A DNA stretch of 60,000 nt from Membranipora membranacea (Eukaryota; Bryozoa; Gymnolaemata; Cheilostomatida; Membraniporidae), in contig OU612065.1 in the NCBI GenBank assembly GCA_914767715.1, positions 16,928,001 to 16,988,000 on the forward strand. Reading direction: 5' to 3'. Positions 22,401-34,600 of this stretch are shown in pieces. A program made the translations under genes and the position numbers. The notes below the pieces were generated by a model. The model saw only the letters and a program-made list of their open reading frames with translations, was not told the DNA's origin and ran no database searches. Each line of letters opens with the position of its first letter. The first letter of the stretch is position 1.

Positions 22401-23712
22401 ATTACATGTTTTTTTTAATTAAGTTATAGACCCATGTATATCAAGAGCCAATGAAATAAACCTTTCATGTCAGTCTGACTTCACAAACTATGACGGCAGG
22501 TACTGGCAAAAATCATATAAAATATTGTATACATTATGGATTCTAGCAAAAACCAAGCTTTTGTAAACGTGTCTCTGTGATGAGAGTTTCGAGCATGCGC
22601 CTGATAGTCAGCTAATAAAAGAACTTGACATTTTCCATATTGTCCTAATTGCCCCTACCTACCAGCTTCCAATCACCAAATCAAGCTTACCAATGATGAC
22701 TATTTATTACATGGTACATAATCACAAGCATAAGGTCATAGAGGGAAAAAGACTACAATGTCTTCAGTTCAACGTTACCTAAATCTCATGCATTTGTCTT
22801 CGAAGTTATGATACTGATGTTTATATGCATCTTCTTTGTAGACTTGGTTGTATGCAAAACCAACCCCTGAGTGTTCCTTATCAACTGGAAGGTCATCCAA
22901 CCATGTCGATGTCTCCTGAAAATTAAAAAAAAAAGTTTGATGCACAGATTTCCTTCTGTTTCTGGTCTTCTAATAATGATGAGGAACATTGTATAATTAA
23001 AGCAAGATCATTCACCTGTAAAGTTGCCCATCTGTTTTAAAAACTTATTAAGCAGCAAACTATCAGTGATGGAGCAGTTGCATCATCAAGTTGTTAAAAT
23101 AAGCCGTACCAGACAAACAAAGCCTGTTTCTTCAGCTTTGAGATGACGCTAGCACTAAAGGAGCACCAGCCGATCCCATGAGTATTGTCAAACCTGATGC
23201 CCACCATAATGACATTAGCTTTATCAATACTCATGAGAGAGAGATACCAAGTCATTTCTAAATCAATAAGTGGCCTAAAGGTAAAGAAGGGGACAATGAA
23301 CTATAACTAAGCTAAGATAAAAAAAAAACCAAATCTATACGATGATAACTATGAGTTGTACTAAATGAACAACATGGCACAATGAACACATTTATATGAT
23401 ATTGCAACTTTACTGGTCAATAGCCATTCCCACACTCTCCTTGTTAATTAATTAGGTTTGGCTAGCTCAACACTGGAGGCCTTGAATTTAAGTACCTACC
23501 TGGTCAGAGTCATCTGTCATAGAATGACTCATATAAGTATTAGTTGTAGCCATATTCTTTTGATCGGTATTGGAATTAGAGACATAGACCCATTCCTCTA
23601 GCTTTATTTGTGGGGATGCAGGTACTCCTGGGTGCTCGGATAAAGAATTACCTTCAAATGAGGCACCCCTGAGACTTTTTTGTTCTTTTGTAGTGAATGT
23701 TTTCTTTTCCAT
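19499..23712 (-). CDS. TAB1: TAB1 (TAK1-binding protein 1), PP2C-fold adaptor
   Basis: Seven exons: 23500-23712, 22779-22915, 22142-22295, 21823-21927, 21268-21379, 20657-20882 and 19499-20276; 1725 bases, 574 residues (human about 504). TAB1 is a PP2C-like pseudophosphatase that binds and activates the kinase TAK1 in TGF-beta, cytokine and innate immune signalling, in the cytosol. Recognised blocks are TWLDDLPV (about 73-80), ENCFLYGVFDGHCG (120-133), PAEILLGQL, LYIAHVGNSRALLC, DYSLKGGYKDNELM, SEPVIAIPD (from 320), LLLMTDGVYRSL (342-353) and DDMTLLIRNF (416-425). After a Ser/Thr-rich linker, EGRIAPYVSFDVF (about 521-533) matches the C-terminal TAK1-binding segment. Unlike human TAB1, several PP2C metal-site acids remain (Asp129, Asp347, Asp417); the early RxxMED-type acid is missing and the VGDSR Asp is Asn242. 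The start Met at 23712 is the first ATG of exon 1; the roughly 70 residues before TWLDDLPV are unfamiliar. Confidence 0.94.
20390..20505. repeat. Dispersed repeat, related to 43400-43530
   Basis: Shares TGCTTGCAC, TAAARA, CCCTCTSTG, CTTTTCGAAA-like and GTAGCCGG blocks with an intron segment of GCKR at 43400-43530, in the same orientation. It lies in the TAB1 intron between the last two exons. Probably a fragment of an interspersed repeat; class unknown. Confidence 0.55.
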
Positions 23713-23894
23713 ACCACAATAAAACAGGAAGTGCAATGTTAAGAATTCATTGCTTATAGTCTATATCCTAAAATCATAAAGCACAAAATATGCTTGGTTT
23801 GAGGCTAGATTTTGTCAAATGATATTTGATTGGCTTAACTTTTCTATGATGACATTAGAGGGAAACTTGCACCTTGTAGTTAAACTACTTGAGG

Positions 23895-24010
23895 GGGAAA
23901 TCATCTGGAGTTACAACTATTTCTATGAGTTACAAGCATGTATACTTTGCCTATGTCCATGATCATGGAAATTAGCAAGGTACAAATGTTTGTAACTTCA
24001 GATGCCTATG
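23895..24010. mobile_element. Old, degenerate hairpin element
   Basis: Outer arms ATCTGGAGTTACAA and TTGTAACTTCAGAT face each other, and the right end reads GATGCCTATG as in the intact neighbour at 24123-24223. Divergence between arms suggests an older insertion of that subfamily. Confidence 0.5.
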
Positions 24011-24122
24011 AGGGATATAAGAAACTAGCTGAGACCAATGAACATGAGTTCATTGCTGAGACCATAGGAGTATACTTGCAGTTAATCTATACACTAGCAC
24101 TCCCAGCAAAGGCCCCCTGCAG

Positions 24123-24223
24123 CGTAGGCATCTGGAGTTACAAGCATGTCCAGTATCAACCACCCCCTTTCCGGGAAAGGGGGTGGTTGATACTGGACAT
24201 GCTTGTGACTCCAGATGCCTATG
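24123..24223. mobile_element. Palindromic element, 8-bp flanking duplication
   Basis: A 101-base near-perfect palindrome: left arm CGTAGGCATCTGGAG, right arm CTCCAGATGCCTATG, centre at AAGG/CCGGG. CCCTGCAG flanks both ends (24115-24122 and 24224-24231). The inner arm TATCAACCACCC is shared with the element at 25121, so this is probably a subfamily of the same group. Confidence 0.75.
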
Positions 24224-24401
24224 CCCTGCAGAACATCTGTGACTCCCAGCAATTGCTCCCAGGCTTTCCTAGTCTTTTTCCTCTACCTTTTCCTTCCGTT
24301 CTCCCTCCCCCACCACCATGCCCCAATACAAGAGAGCCTGCAATTGCGCCCATGCACTTCCAAATGAATTTGCTTGCATGTTTTCAATGCATGCCTTGAC
24401 A

Positions 24402-24504
24402 CATTGGCCCCTGGGACTCACATGTCTTTACTTTGCCAATGTCCACTATGGTGGTTGATAGTGGACATTGGCAAAGTAAAGACATGTAAGTCCCAGGGGC
24501 CCAT
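24402..24504. mobile_element. Palindromic element with 9-bp target duplication, copy 2
   Basis: Starts CATTGGCCCCTGGGAC and ends GTCCCAGGGGCCCAT; arms continue through CATGTCTTTACTTTGCCAA. GCCTTGACA flanks it at 24393-24401 and 24505-24513. Nine-base duplications fit Mutator-like transposition. No coding capacity. Confidence 0.85.
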
Positions 24505-25120
24505 GCCTTGACAGTTTAAAAGCTGACAAACTAACTCATAAAGCCTGCTACCACAGAATTGTACTACTATTATTCAATTCAGTGTCTTTCTTACACACTG
24601 ATTTATTATTCATCACTGTTCCATAATATGCATACTTAACAGACCCTGATGTGTTGGCACAAACACACTTACCTGTAAATTTAACTACAATCTACTGAGT
24701 TCATGTTTGTAATTACTAACAGTCTTGCTTATCGCCTAACAACATAACAACTCAAAGGTTCTGGTTGCCCAAACCAATCCTTGGTAACAGCTCCCCCGAT
24801 TACTCTTGCTTTGCCCTTAGTAAGTCGTGGTAGTCAGCTCGCTACAACCTGTAAATCACCGCTCACAAACTCACTAACCCTAATAACACTATACGTTCTG
24901 CGTAATATGACTGTACCATATATATTACTAGTATTGCTGCTGTGGAGCCTAGACGCATATCACGATCAAGGAGCGCCCGCCGCCCACCAGTGATTAATCA
25001 ACGCAAGAACTTACTTGGCCATAAGTAGAGACAGAGCATAATTGGCATTGTGCTGTGAATAAATAAAAAAATTTCACTGATAGCCAACTAACCTCCCAAC
25101 AATGCTTTCCAGTCCCTAAA

Positions 25121-25248
25121 CATGGGCCCCTGGGACTTACATGTCTTTACTTTGCCAATGTCCACTATCAACCACCCAAAAAAGTGTTTTTTGGGTGGTT
25201 GATAGTGGACATTGGCAAAGTAAAGACATGTAAGTCCCAGGGGCCCAT
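25121..25248. mobile_element. Palindromic element with 9-bp target duplication, copy 3
   Basis: A 128-base, almost perfect palindrome from CATGGGCCCCTGGGAC to GTCCCAGGGGCCCAT, with TATCAACCACCC near the centre. GTCCCTAAA flanks it at 25112-25120 and 25249-25257. The near-identity of arms suggests a young insertion or ongoing arm conversion. Confidence 0.87.
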
Positions 25249-28200
25249 GTCCCTAAAGTCTCAGAACAATGTACCTGTGAAAGACAGACTGCTTGTCGAT
25301 CTCTAAATCCATAGCACAATGATGATAAGGCCCTCTTAAAGGCTGCTCATAAGTGCCAAGCTAGTTCTAATGAGCGCTAGGGTAAAAGTAGGCTTAGCAA
25401 GGTGGAGACCCCTTTGGCTATGTAATATAACATTCAACGTGTAAAATCAACATAGAGACTAGACTTACCATGAATTGCAATGTACCCATTAATACATAAA
25501 ATATATATTATAATTTGATTTTTCCTGGTAATGACTATTACTCTGCATCTGCAAAGGCTAACCTGCCATCGATCGTGCCTAGGGTTGAGAAAGATTGTTT
25601 AGATAAGGCCTAAATGGAGCAACTTGTCACCTGCCCTGGGCCTCAGAAAGGGTGTAGGTCTTTGCAATACTTGACTCACTAATCCATATCAAAAGCTGTT
25701 ACCCATAATAATATGCTTATTGTAGATCAACTTCATCAAGAAATAACCGACATCTTGACTTTCCTGAAGATTGGGTAATTATCCAAGTGGACCTCATTCA
25801 AGTAAGTTGTTTATACAAGGCACACCACGATGAGACATTCATCACCTACATGCTTAAGGGTAGGTGCTCTCATCAACTGAGCGACCTCTTACACACAGGT
25901 CTCCAATCAACAATTTGTGAACTCTACTTTGCCAAAATTAATTGTTCAGTATGCTTGACGTAAACTACCGTACACCAATCTCATCCTGTGTACTAATCTC
26001 AACACATGTATACTTACTCTGTGTTAGCCTGCCATAACCTGTTTTGTTCGAACCAAGCTTGTCAAAACGGCAAGGCATTTGTATACTTTTCATCGGACAC
26101 CATTTGTAATGAATTTTTATCAATATGGCAGTTGTCCTCTTTTTGTTTGACAAAGCTTAACTCCAAAATTCACAGTCATTACGCATGATTATGAATGAGA
26201 TTGAGAGAACCCAAACTTTTTTATCAAGACGCGACGCTATGAGGGTCTGGATCAGTATTATGAACAAACGACAGTTTATAAGGAGCAGACCTCATGTATT
26301 TAATAACTATGGTACATTTAATTTGCAGGTAAAAAATTCTTTATTTGATCAGTTGAATTTGTACAAAGAGTTATATCGTGAACTGTCATGAAAAACATTT
26401 ATCATACACTGTGCAAAAAATTGTTTCCATTCCAGGAGGTGTGAGCTACCATTCTTTCTTAATGTTTTTTTCCTATGAATTATTGAAGCTGAATTATTGA
26501 AGTGGGAGTTGTCCTGTCGGCTCTTTGATGAGCTAATTATTTAATGAAGATTGACTTTAGTATTGCTTACACCAACCTTGTAATGATAGGTTATGTAACT
26601 GAATGTGTTAGATCAGTTTTGATAATGGCTGGAGTCTGTCAAATATGACTATCTGCACTGCATGAATCCCCTGCAATATTATTCCAGCGACTTTATCTGC
26701 TTGCAAATCACTTGCTAACCATCTCTGCTTCAAATCAATATCCATTTATATAGCCACTTGTGGCTAATAGGAGGAGATTGATTTCTATATTGTCTGAATT
26801 CAATGCCTCTAGTTTTTTTGGAGTCAAATTTTAAGAGATAAAGTTCAATTAATATAAGAGCCCAGCTCAATAATTTATTACCGACTGTGTCTGGACTACA
26901 ATAATCGGTTAATGCAACACCATAAGTAATAGGATTCTGGCATGAGAAGGTCTACCTCAGCATACATTTTAACACAGGGCGGCTACATCAAATGGTGAGT
27001 GAGTATATTTTTAGTACTACTGGTACTACATCGATGCTATTTTGACACTATTTCTTTATACTGATATTGCTTTGTACATGAGGTGTCATACTTTGGATTT
27101 AATGGTATAAATACTGAGAAATTTAAGCTCTTCCATTAACAACAGTAATGTTTTACTCTTCCCAATACAAGTCACTGTCCCATAGATTACAAATGTATAA
27201 TATATGGCCATTATTGGTAGGCTTTTATCAGGATTATAAGACCATGACCAGAATGTGCATGAGCTCAACATAAACATTGCCTTTCAGACCGTGTTGCTGA
27301 ATGGGTGTTGCGGGATTCTGCCACGTTCCTCTGCTTTGCTACAAGTAAGTCATTTTATGTGAATGTTATATTCTGAAGATAATATAGCTAAATATCTGTT
27401 ATGCAAGGTGGTCTATGAGCACAGCAATTATTGTCAAGTATTGTGGCTATCGAGAGTTGCAATTATATGGATGACTTATACATAATTCATACCTGGAGGA
27501 TTTTAGGACACATGTACTGGTTTTCTATCCTTGAAGACAAGTACAAATTATTAAGCCTATACTTATGTAAGGTGTGCGTTTAGATGGTATTAAATCAAAC
27601 TACGATATCCTGCAGACTTGTGAGGTCATAAAACGATCAGCTTCTTACTTTTGCTGTTAAATAATTCTATAACCCAAGTCTATCTGAACTTTCACCAATA
27701 TATCAATGCAATTGTTTCTATGGATTAACACAAATCACAAATCCAGGTAATTATGATTTTTAGCAGAGCACATTGTCCCTGAAAATTCTAACACGATCGG
27801 AATTCTCCAGATCATTAAATTAATTTTACTACCTAATTATCTTGGTACTACTGCTTCGTTGTCCCAAAATTTAGAAGGTGAAGATGGCCCTTTGATTATT
27901 TTTCGGGAACTTTTTATGTATGTATTTTTGGATGTTTTTTTCCTCCCAAAATTTGCAATGAAGCGATGCCTTGATGCGAAATTCCATTAGATAAAAAGTC
28001 ATAATAAAAACATTTAACATAAACCAAAATCCTAAAAATCAATGTATACTGTTCCCATGAAGAAATATGCGATAACAAGGCATTACAAAATCTCACGTTC
28101 ATCAGCATGAAAAACCTGCAATTTTCCTGTTAGATAACGTGTGTTTTGAGAAGCTGTACGTATTTTGCACGATTTCTCTTCAAAAGAACCAAAACTCGTT

Positions 28201-28522
28201 GTGCTCGTTATGAAACAAGCCTCCTTTGTGTAGGAGTTCACTAACTGAAAAATTCCTTGTGCGTGATATAGTACAGATCGGATTTGAAATAAAATCCCAA
28301 ATCTTAACCTTGCCTAAATGATGTAACAGACTACTGTCTGTCGGCGTCGGCGTCTGACTGTCCACTGGTTACTGCTAAGTGCCTTCATCAGTGACTATCT
28401 GCTATACGGGTCAATTCCACAGCGAAAAAACCTGCATAGCTATATAAAGGGTGGTGCCAAGTTTAAGTGGCTAATGTGTTGATTGTAACAAGTTGCAAGT
28501 GCTAACCTTGTTTACTTTTCAG

Positions 28523-28621
28523 AACTCTGTGAGCGCAAGTGACAGAACCAAGCTGGCACACAAGCTGTATCTGTGTATGGATTAATGTTACTCTCCTTGG
28601 GGGAAGACAGAAGGAGTTAAA
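28523..28621 (+). promoter_or_regulatory. Probable 5' untranslated part of the proton-channel first exon
   Basis: TTTACTTTTCAG at 28511-28522 is a good 3' splice site, so a further non-coding exon may lie upstream, or transcription may start nearby. The stretch up to the ATG at 28622 has no long open frame. Inference only. Confidence 0.35.
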
Positions 28622-31600
28622 ATGTTTAACATGATGTAAGTAACATTCTGGTTCTTTGTTATTAGTCATTATCTTATGCACTTTCAAGCGGCATCCCAAA
28701 TCATTTTTGAGCTTGTGTATTATGATTTTGTTGTAGAGACAACCTCAGAAATCTGTGCATGTTTTTATTTACCAGTGTTTGGAACTACCACATTAACTTT
28801 GTGTCAGTGCCCACCGAGAGGCCAGTCAGATACTTATACTATACAGTTGCTAGATCCAAATCCTCACCCAGTGAGATTACTAATACTCAGTCAGGACAGC
28901 GTTACAGTATTTAGGTCGACCATGATAACGAGTAGAACTAAATTACTATGTTACATACCATCCTCACCTATAATTTTGCTGATTACTGAGGTTATCATAA
29001 TATATTCATGACATCAGGCCCAACAGGATAGAGGAGATGAAACACATCTATTTAATCATCTATGATTACAGTGAAAGCCAGATAAAATGTTAGATTGCCG
29101 CTGTAAAGACATTTCAGAAACGCCTAACAAGCCATAATGTGTATTAATTTTTAAATCATCAACATTTTTAGAATATCTTTGAGAAATTTGGTTTTTGAAC
29201 TAGTAAGTCTAACTTATGTTAGCGATTATTGGTTTGCAATTTATGTAATGGTTATCAGTGGCAAGGCAAAAGAGATCCCAACCCTCTCAGAGCAAATCAA
29301 CTGCAAGTTGGTAAAATCCTTTCAATGTTGCCAGGGTATAAATTGTAGTATTTCTAATTAACATGATTTTTCGTATATCGACATTGGGTTTCAAAGGTTG
29401 AGGTATGAAATTCCATCAATTATGGATGATTTCTAAAATTTTAAAGTATTTCAGATAAGAGGATGGACTGATATCCAATACCAATGTTTGCTTTGTTGTC
29501 TTCCATGTCATTAGCCTTCATATGAAGCTGTAGCAAAGGGATTTTTACCTAGGATTAGAATTGTTTATTGCATAACTGCCAGAAAATTGTTCACGTCATG
29601 TAATGTAGGGGCTATACTAACGCATTGCGTGTGCATACCAAAACACAGATAGGTGCGGATTACCTTTGGTCTAGACAGTTTACTTTTGTGGCAAGAGAGA
29701 AGACAGTCATGGATTTTTGTAACAAAGTTCTCCAATGGTAGGTTTTGCTCAATCATATTACTTCCTGGCTACCCAGAATCTTTGTTTGTACCCTGAGGAT
29801 AAATGTTTGGGAGTAACTCAAAATTGGCTAGCACTAAAATTTGGCTACTTGTGTCTATTGAGTATAGAGTGTGCGTAAGTGTTAGCTAGCCTTAAATTGA
29901 GCTAGCTTAAGGGTGAGCATACTGGCAAACGTTCTATCCTGCGAATACTTATCCCCTCAAGCATACTTGTATATATATTAAAAAACAGAGTTTTGATTTG
30001 TTCTTAGTGTAGAAAAATAGGGAAAGTTGATCCAGTGACTATTTATTATAGCTGAATATTACTTAGATGCAATGATATGGGTATATGTGGTATGTCAGGG
30101 TCACTTTGGTCGTTTCTGCGTAAGATGATTTAGATTTGCAGCTCAAGTGGGAATGCTCTGCCGTATCACGAGCTGATAAAGATCTACAAAATGATAGGTT
30201 AAGATGGCTTAACATTTTATGATTGTTACAATGGTAGCATGTCTTTTCTGGATAGAACAAGTTTGCTGGCATAAGGTATTGAAGCGACAATGCCTCAATT
30301 CCAAACTTTCCCATATCCTCGTTACAGACCAACTACCAGTCTATTCTCGTGTCATATTCGAACATCAATCAAGAAACAGGTATCACATCATAGTACATGT
30401 GCCCCCTGAGGATGAAAAATGCGTTTACTTGTAGGTTGTTCTCTGCTTATACTTTCAGGGCAAACACGCAGACTGCGGCTGCAAGAGATGTGGAAATGGA
30501 TGCCAAGCTGGCTAAAGCGATGCGAGAGGATAGTGTAGACCAATCAGCTGTACTCGAGGAGCTGCGGGCAACAAAAGACGACTCGCTAAACCATTCCAAC
30601 CACAAGTAATAATTTCTTAAAAATTATATTCTGGTTAAATTTAGGCATTAATACAAGTTAATTCAGTGTTGCGCTCTGTTTTTTTACCAATTAATTTTTA
30701 TTTGTTGAGCAGAAGCCGTTTTTGATACCTGTTCCAGCAAAGTTACTTAAAATTGAAAATGGGTTCTAGCAGTTGCGTAATATACAAAATCTTCATCTAG
30801 ATACCATCGTTATCAGGTTACTTTTGGCGCTAGGGTTTGTAAGAAGACGGTAAGTATACACTATATCTTTTATAGATGACTGTCCTTTGTGTGAATGTAA
30901 CCAAATTTGTCACTGTTTTGTATATATATGCGGCGTTAGTGTTCTTAAGCTATATATGGACTTTCCCTTTACCAGTGGAATAGCTTTCAAGGAAGAAAAC
31001 ACTTTCTGTGGGGAGTTCTCATATTATTCTGAATTTACAGTTTCAGAGCACGGCTAGAGCGATTCTTGGAGAGTACGCCACTTGAGATATTTCTGGTCGT
31101 GCTGGTGATTATAGATGTCATAATTCTACTTGCTATGCTGCTTATGGATCTCAACATATTACACAGTAAGTCATTATCTGAATATTCCTCCTGATATATC
31201 ATAGTAAAATGACTACTACTATATCCTAGGGGTCGCAATCTGTTAAGAAATTAGTACAGGATTTCAAACAAGGCATTACTAATGTAGAAAGCTGAATTTG
31301 AATCACGTGGGAGCCTTGTGAAAGCCACGCAAGCCCTGTATATTGCCTGATATTCAGATTTAGAACATCGGTAGGGACCTCACTTATCTTAGTTACACAT
31401 GACAAAATGATAACAGACAGTGTCTTGTATTCAGGAGTAATGTAGCAAGATGTTCAGCCGGTACATTTTCCTGCAGCCTTCAATTTCAGTATGCGTTGTA
31501 ATTTCAAGAAACTATTGGTTGCTGAGTTATTCAAGGAAATCACAATAACATAATCGCCAAAGTGCATGAATAAACATGTTTGCTGATTTCAAAAGCCATT

Positions 31601-34600
31601 CAGTCGTACAGATATCTGAATACTATGAGAAGGTATAACTGAGCCTCTATTGATAATCATTTTTGTCAGCGCCTTGGACAAAATGAGCAAATACATATAA
31701 GTCCAGAACACCACCAGGCCTCAATAGCTTGTGCTGATGCCTTACATAATAGGCTCAGTGTACCTAGAAAAGTGCTGTCAACAAATGTTTGTACGGATTT
31801 GAACAACACTCGGATAATAATTCTTACTTCAAGTGGAGAAAAAATCAATAGAACTCTTGACCAGAATAAGCAATACAGAAATTACAGTCAAGTATTAGTG
31901 TAATCACAGGGTTAATCCAGTCACTACAGTCAAGTGAAGCTTTGCAAAATTCTCACTCAAAGTTTGCAAAGCAAATCTTAAAAAATTGTGAACACACAGA
32001 TCAACTCTACCCAACCAGATGGTTACATAATGAAAAGTAGGCCGAAATGTTTTTGTTTTTCAAAGCAACTCTTTTCTGTAAAAATATATAATTTGGTCAA
32101 CTCCCACTTCCCCCTGATGATTTTGAGGCAATAGGCAAAGTAGAACCCCTCGGCAATTAATCAAGCAGGGTAATGTACATGTGTATTCAATTGACATAGG
32201 ATAAACTTCCTCATACCACCCACCATACTAGGATTACAGGGTCTATTACTTTTAATTTTGACACATAAATATTGGCACTATCTGAAACTGTAAAGCATAA
32301 AATCAAAATCAAACTATAAGGTCCAGTGTACTTTGAAGCGGGATAATTTAAAATCAAGCAATTTAAGTGAAATAAAGTTCATATCTACCAGTTTCTGAGG
32401 GGGGTGGGAGTAAGGAGTATATTTGGAAAAATATATTTCAGTAGGAATGCGGATTACAGAGTTCTGAATCAGCACATAATATTCCCGTATAAAAGCATTT
32501 TGAATGCTGTTAATTAAATGGCTGGTTGATCGCTTTTCATCTAATGAGCCTTTAATATCTCCCTTTGTTCTTTACATATGCTCATGTCAGTCTTGATACC
32601 AACAAGACCAATTTTTTATGCGTGGTCTATCCCCTGGATAGATTTAAAAGAACACAGCTTCGGAGCTTTTGTATTAGTTGTTTGGCCCATGTCAAGTGGA
32701 AAGATAACAAGAAAATGAAGAACAAGAGGCAACTGAACAGTAGATTACATTACATACCTTTTTAATCACCATTTTAATCTGGACATTGGCTCCTGCCATT
32801 ACACTCATTCTTGTTCAAGAAATTTTCCAAAATTCAGAAAAGATGGATATTAACAAGATAAGATGAGATAACAAAAACTTTATTTATTACTGGCATCAAA
32901 GATATAGGAAAACCATTTGGATGACAAATTGAAAATTCGAATACTTGTGGGAATAATGTAGCGGTAGAGGTACTTGATATAATTTATTTATTTATTTGCG
33001 CAGTCAACTTCACTTCACCCAGGCCAAACATCCCACAAATCCAAAATGCCAACAGCCAATCCAAATTGAGAACAGACATAGACAAAACAAAAAAAAGAAC
33101 AAATTCCCTGGAACATGCCATTCAGTAATACACTACACCCTACACCGTCTCTGCAGATATATAACGGAGGTCCTCTGTTTGTTTGTTTAATTTATACTCT
33201 TTGTCCAAAGATGTTTACATTGAGATAAAAAGCCCCCTGGATTATTGACGATTCTCAGCACATAGGTTGAGCATACGTCATGGAGTAAATCGCAAAGTGG
33301 TGTTAACTTAGCAGCGTTGAGTCTATCGATATAATGTTCAAGGTCATTGAAGATTATTCGCAGTGCTAGTTTCTGGATCTTTTCCAGCTCGTTCCTGAGA
33401 TAGTCTGCTAAGAAAGGAAACCAAGCTGGAGCTAAGTAGGTTATTGTTGGCAGTATTTGGGCTCTGTACATCATCACAAGTGTTTCTGTGTTAACCCCAG
33501 ATTGTTTCAGGACTAACAATCCGTGGATTTTACGGTTTGCAGCCTTTCGTACCTCGGACACATGTTCGCTGAATGTAAGGTGGCTATCAAGTGTCACGCC
33601 TAGTAATTTTGTACTTGAGACGTTAGTGACGCGCTGGTTGGTGTTCATAACGAGTTCAGAGTTCATGTTTAGAGATTTTCTGAGGGATACATTGAGCGAC
33701 TTGGTTTTTTGGACATTAAGACGCATCTTATTCCGATTAGCCCAATCACTGCACTCTCTGATTAGTTGTTGTCCGACTTTAGGAGGTACAAAGTCGACTT
33801 CTGATCGAGTGCAGCTAGTGGTCTCAGTAGTGGGTTTCTTCAGCGGATAGTAGGTAGTCGTATCATCTGCGTATTTGATGGTGGCGCCTTGTGAGAATTT
33901 GAGCGAGTTTACGAATGCTGACCAGAGTGTGGGTCCACAGAGTGTGCCCTGAGGGACTCCAGTGTTGCATATTCGGTAGGTTGACTTCACATTGTGGCAT
34001 CTTAGAGTGACACAGTGTGATCGGTTACATATATAATTTGCGACGAGAGATATTAGTGCATCAGATAATTCCAGCTCTTGTAGTTTTGTGAGTAGAAGTT
34101 GATGATTCATCAAGTCGAAAGCCTTGCTAAAATCATACAAGATCAGTTGAGCCCCATGATTGTCATTATCATCGAGCGCAGTAGTCACATCATCCAACAA
34201 GTAAACCAGAGCATCTGTGCAGCCTAAACCCTTTCTGTACGCAAACTGATTAGTGTCTAGTTTAATTTGAAGCTCATCTTGCAGGCAAAATATCCACTCC
34301 TACCCTCCTTGAATAAAGAGTAGCCACAGGCAATTAAAAATCTGTAGTTCCAGCACTGCTGGCTCTTGACATGGAGCATCACATCACGCTGGGTACATAA
34401 CTGGCAGTGACTGAGGAGTGGTTGTGAGTCTTGGTAGCTCATGCTTCACTATAAATAAGACACACTTTGCTGTGGTAATGTAATTGCTTTTATTTATAGT
34501 GCTACTGGAGGATAATGTGAAAGCTTCTGGAGAAATTGTTCATCTTCTCTCGGAAAACTGTCTTGGGAATGAGGACTTGTCTCACTATAATGGGACTAAT

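Larger units (their letters stand above)
23713..28522. other. Divergent intergenic region between TAB1 and the proton channel
   Basis: No exon is supported. It should contain both promoters, since the flanking genes point away from each other. The TAB1-proximal part (23895-25250) is packed with hairpin elements; the rest (25250-28500) is AT-rich with only short, unconvincing open frames. Confidence 0.6.

Noticed and set aside
23713-23736. Eight extra residues at the TAB1 N terminus
   Set aside because: That extension starts at TTG, not ATG; the first ATG is at 23712.
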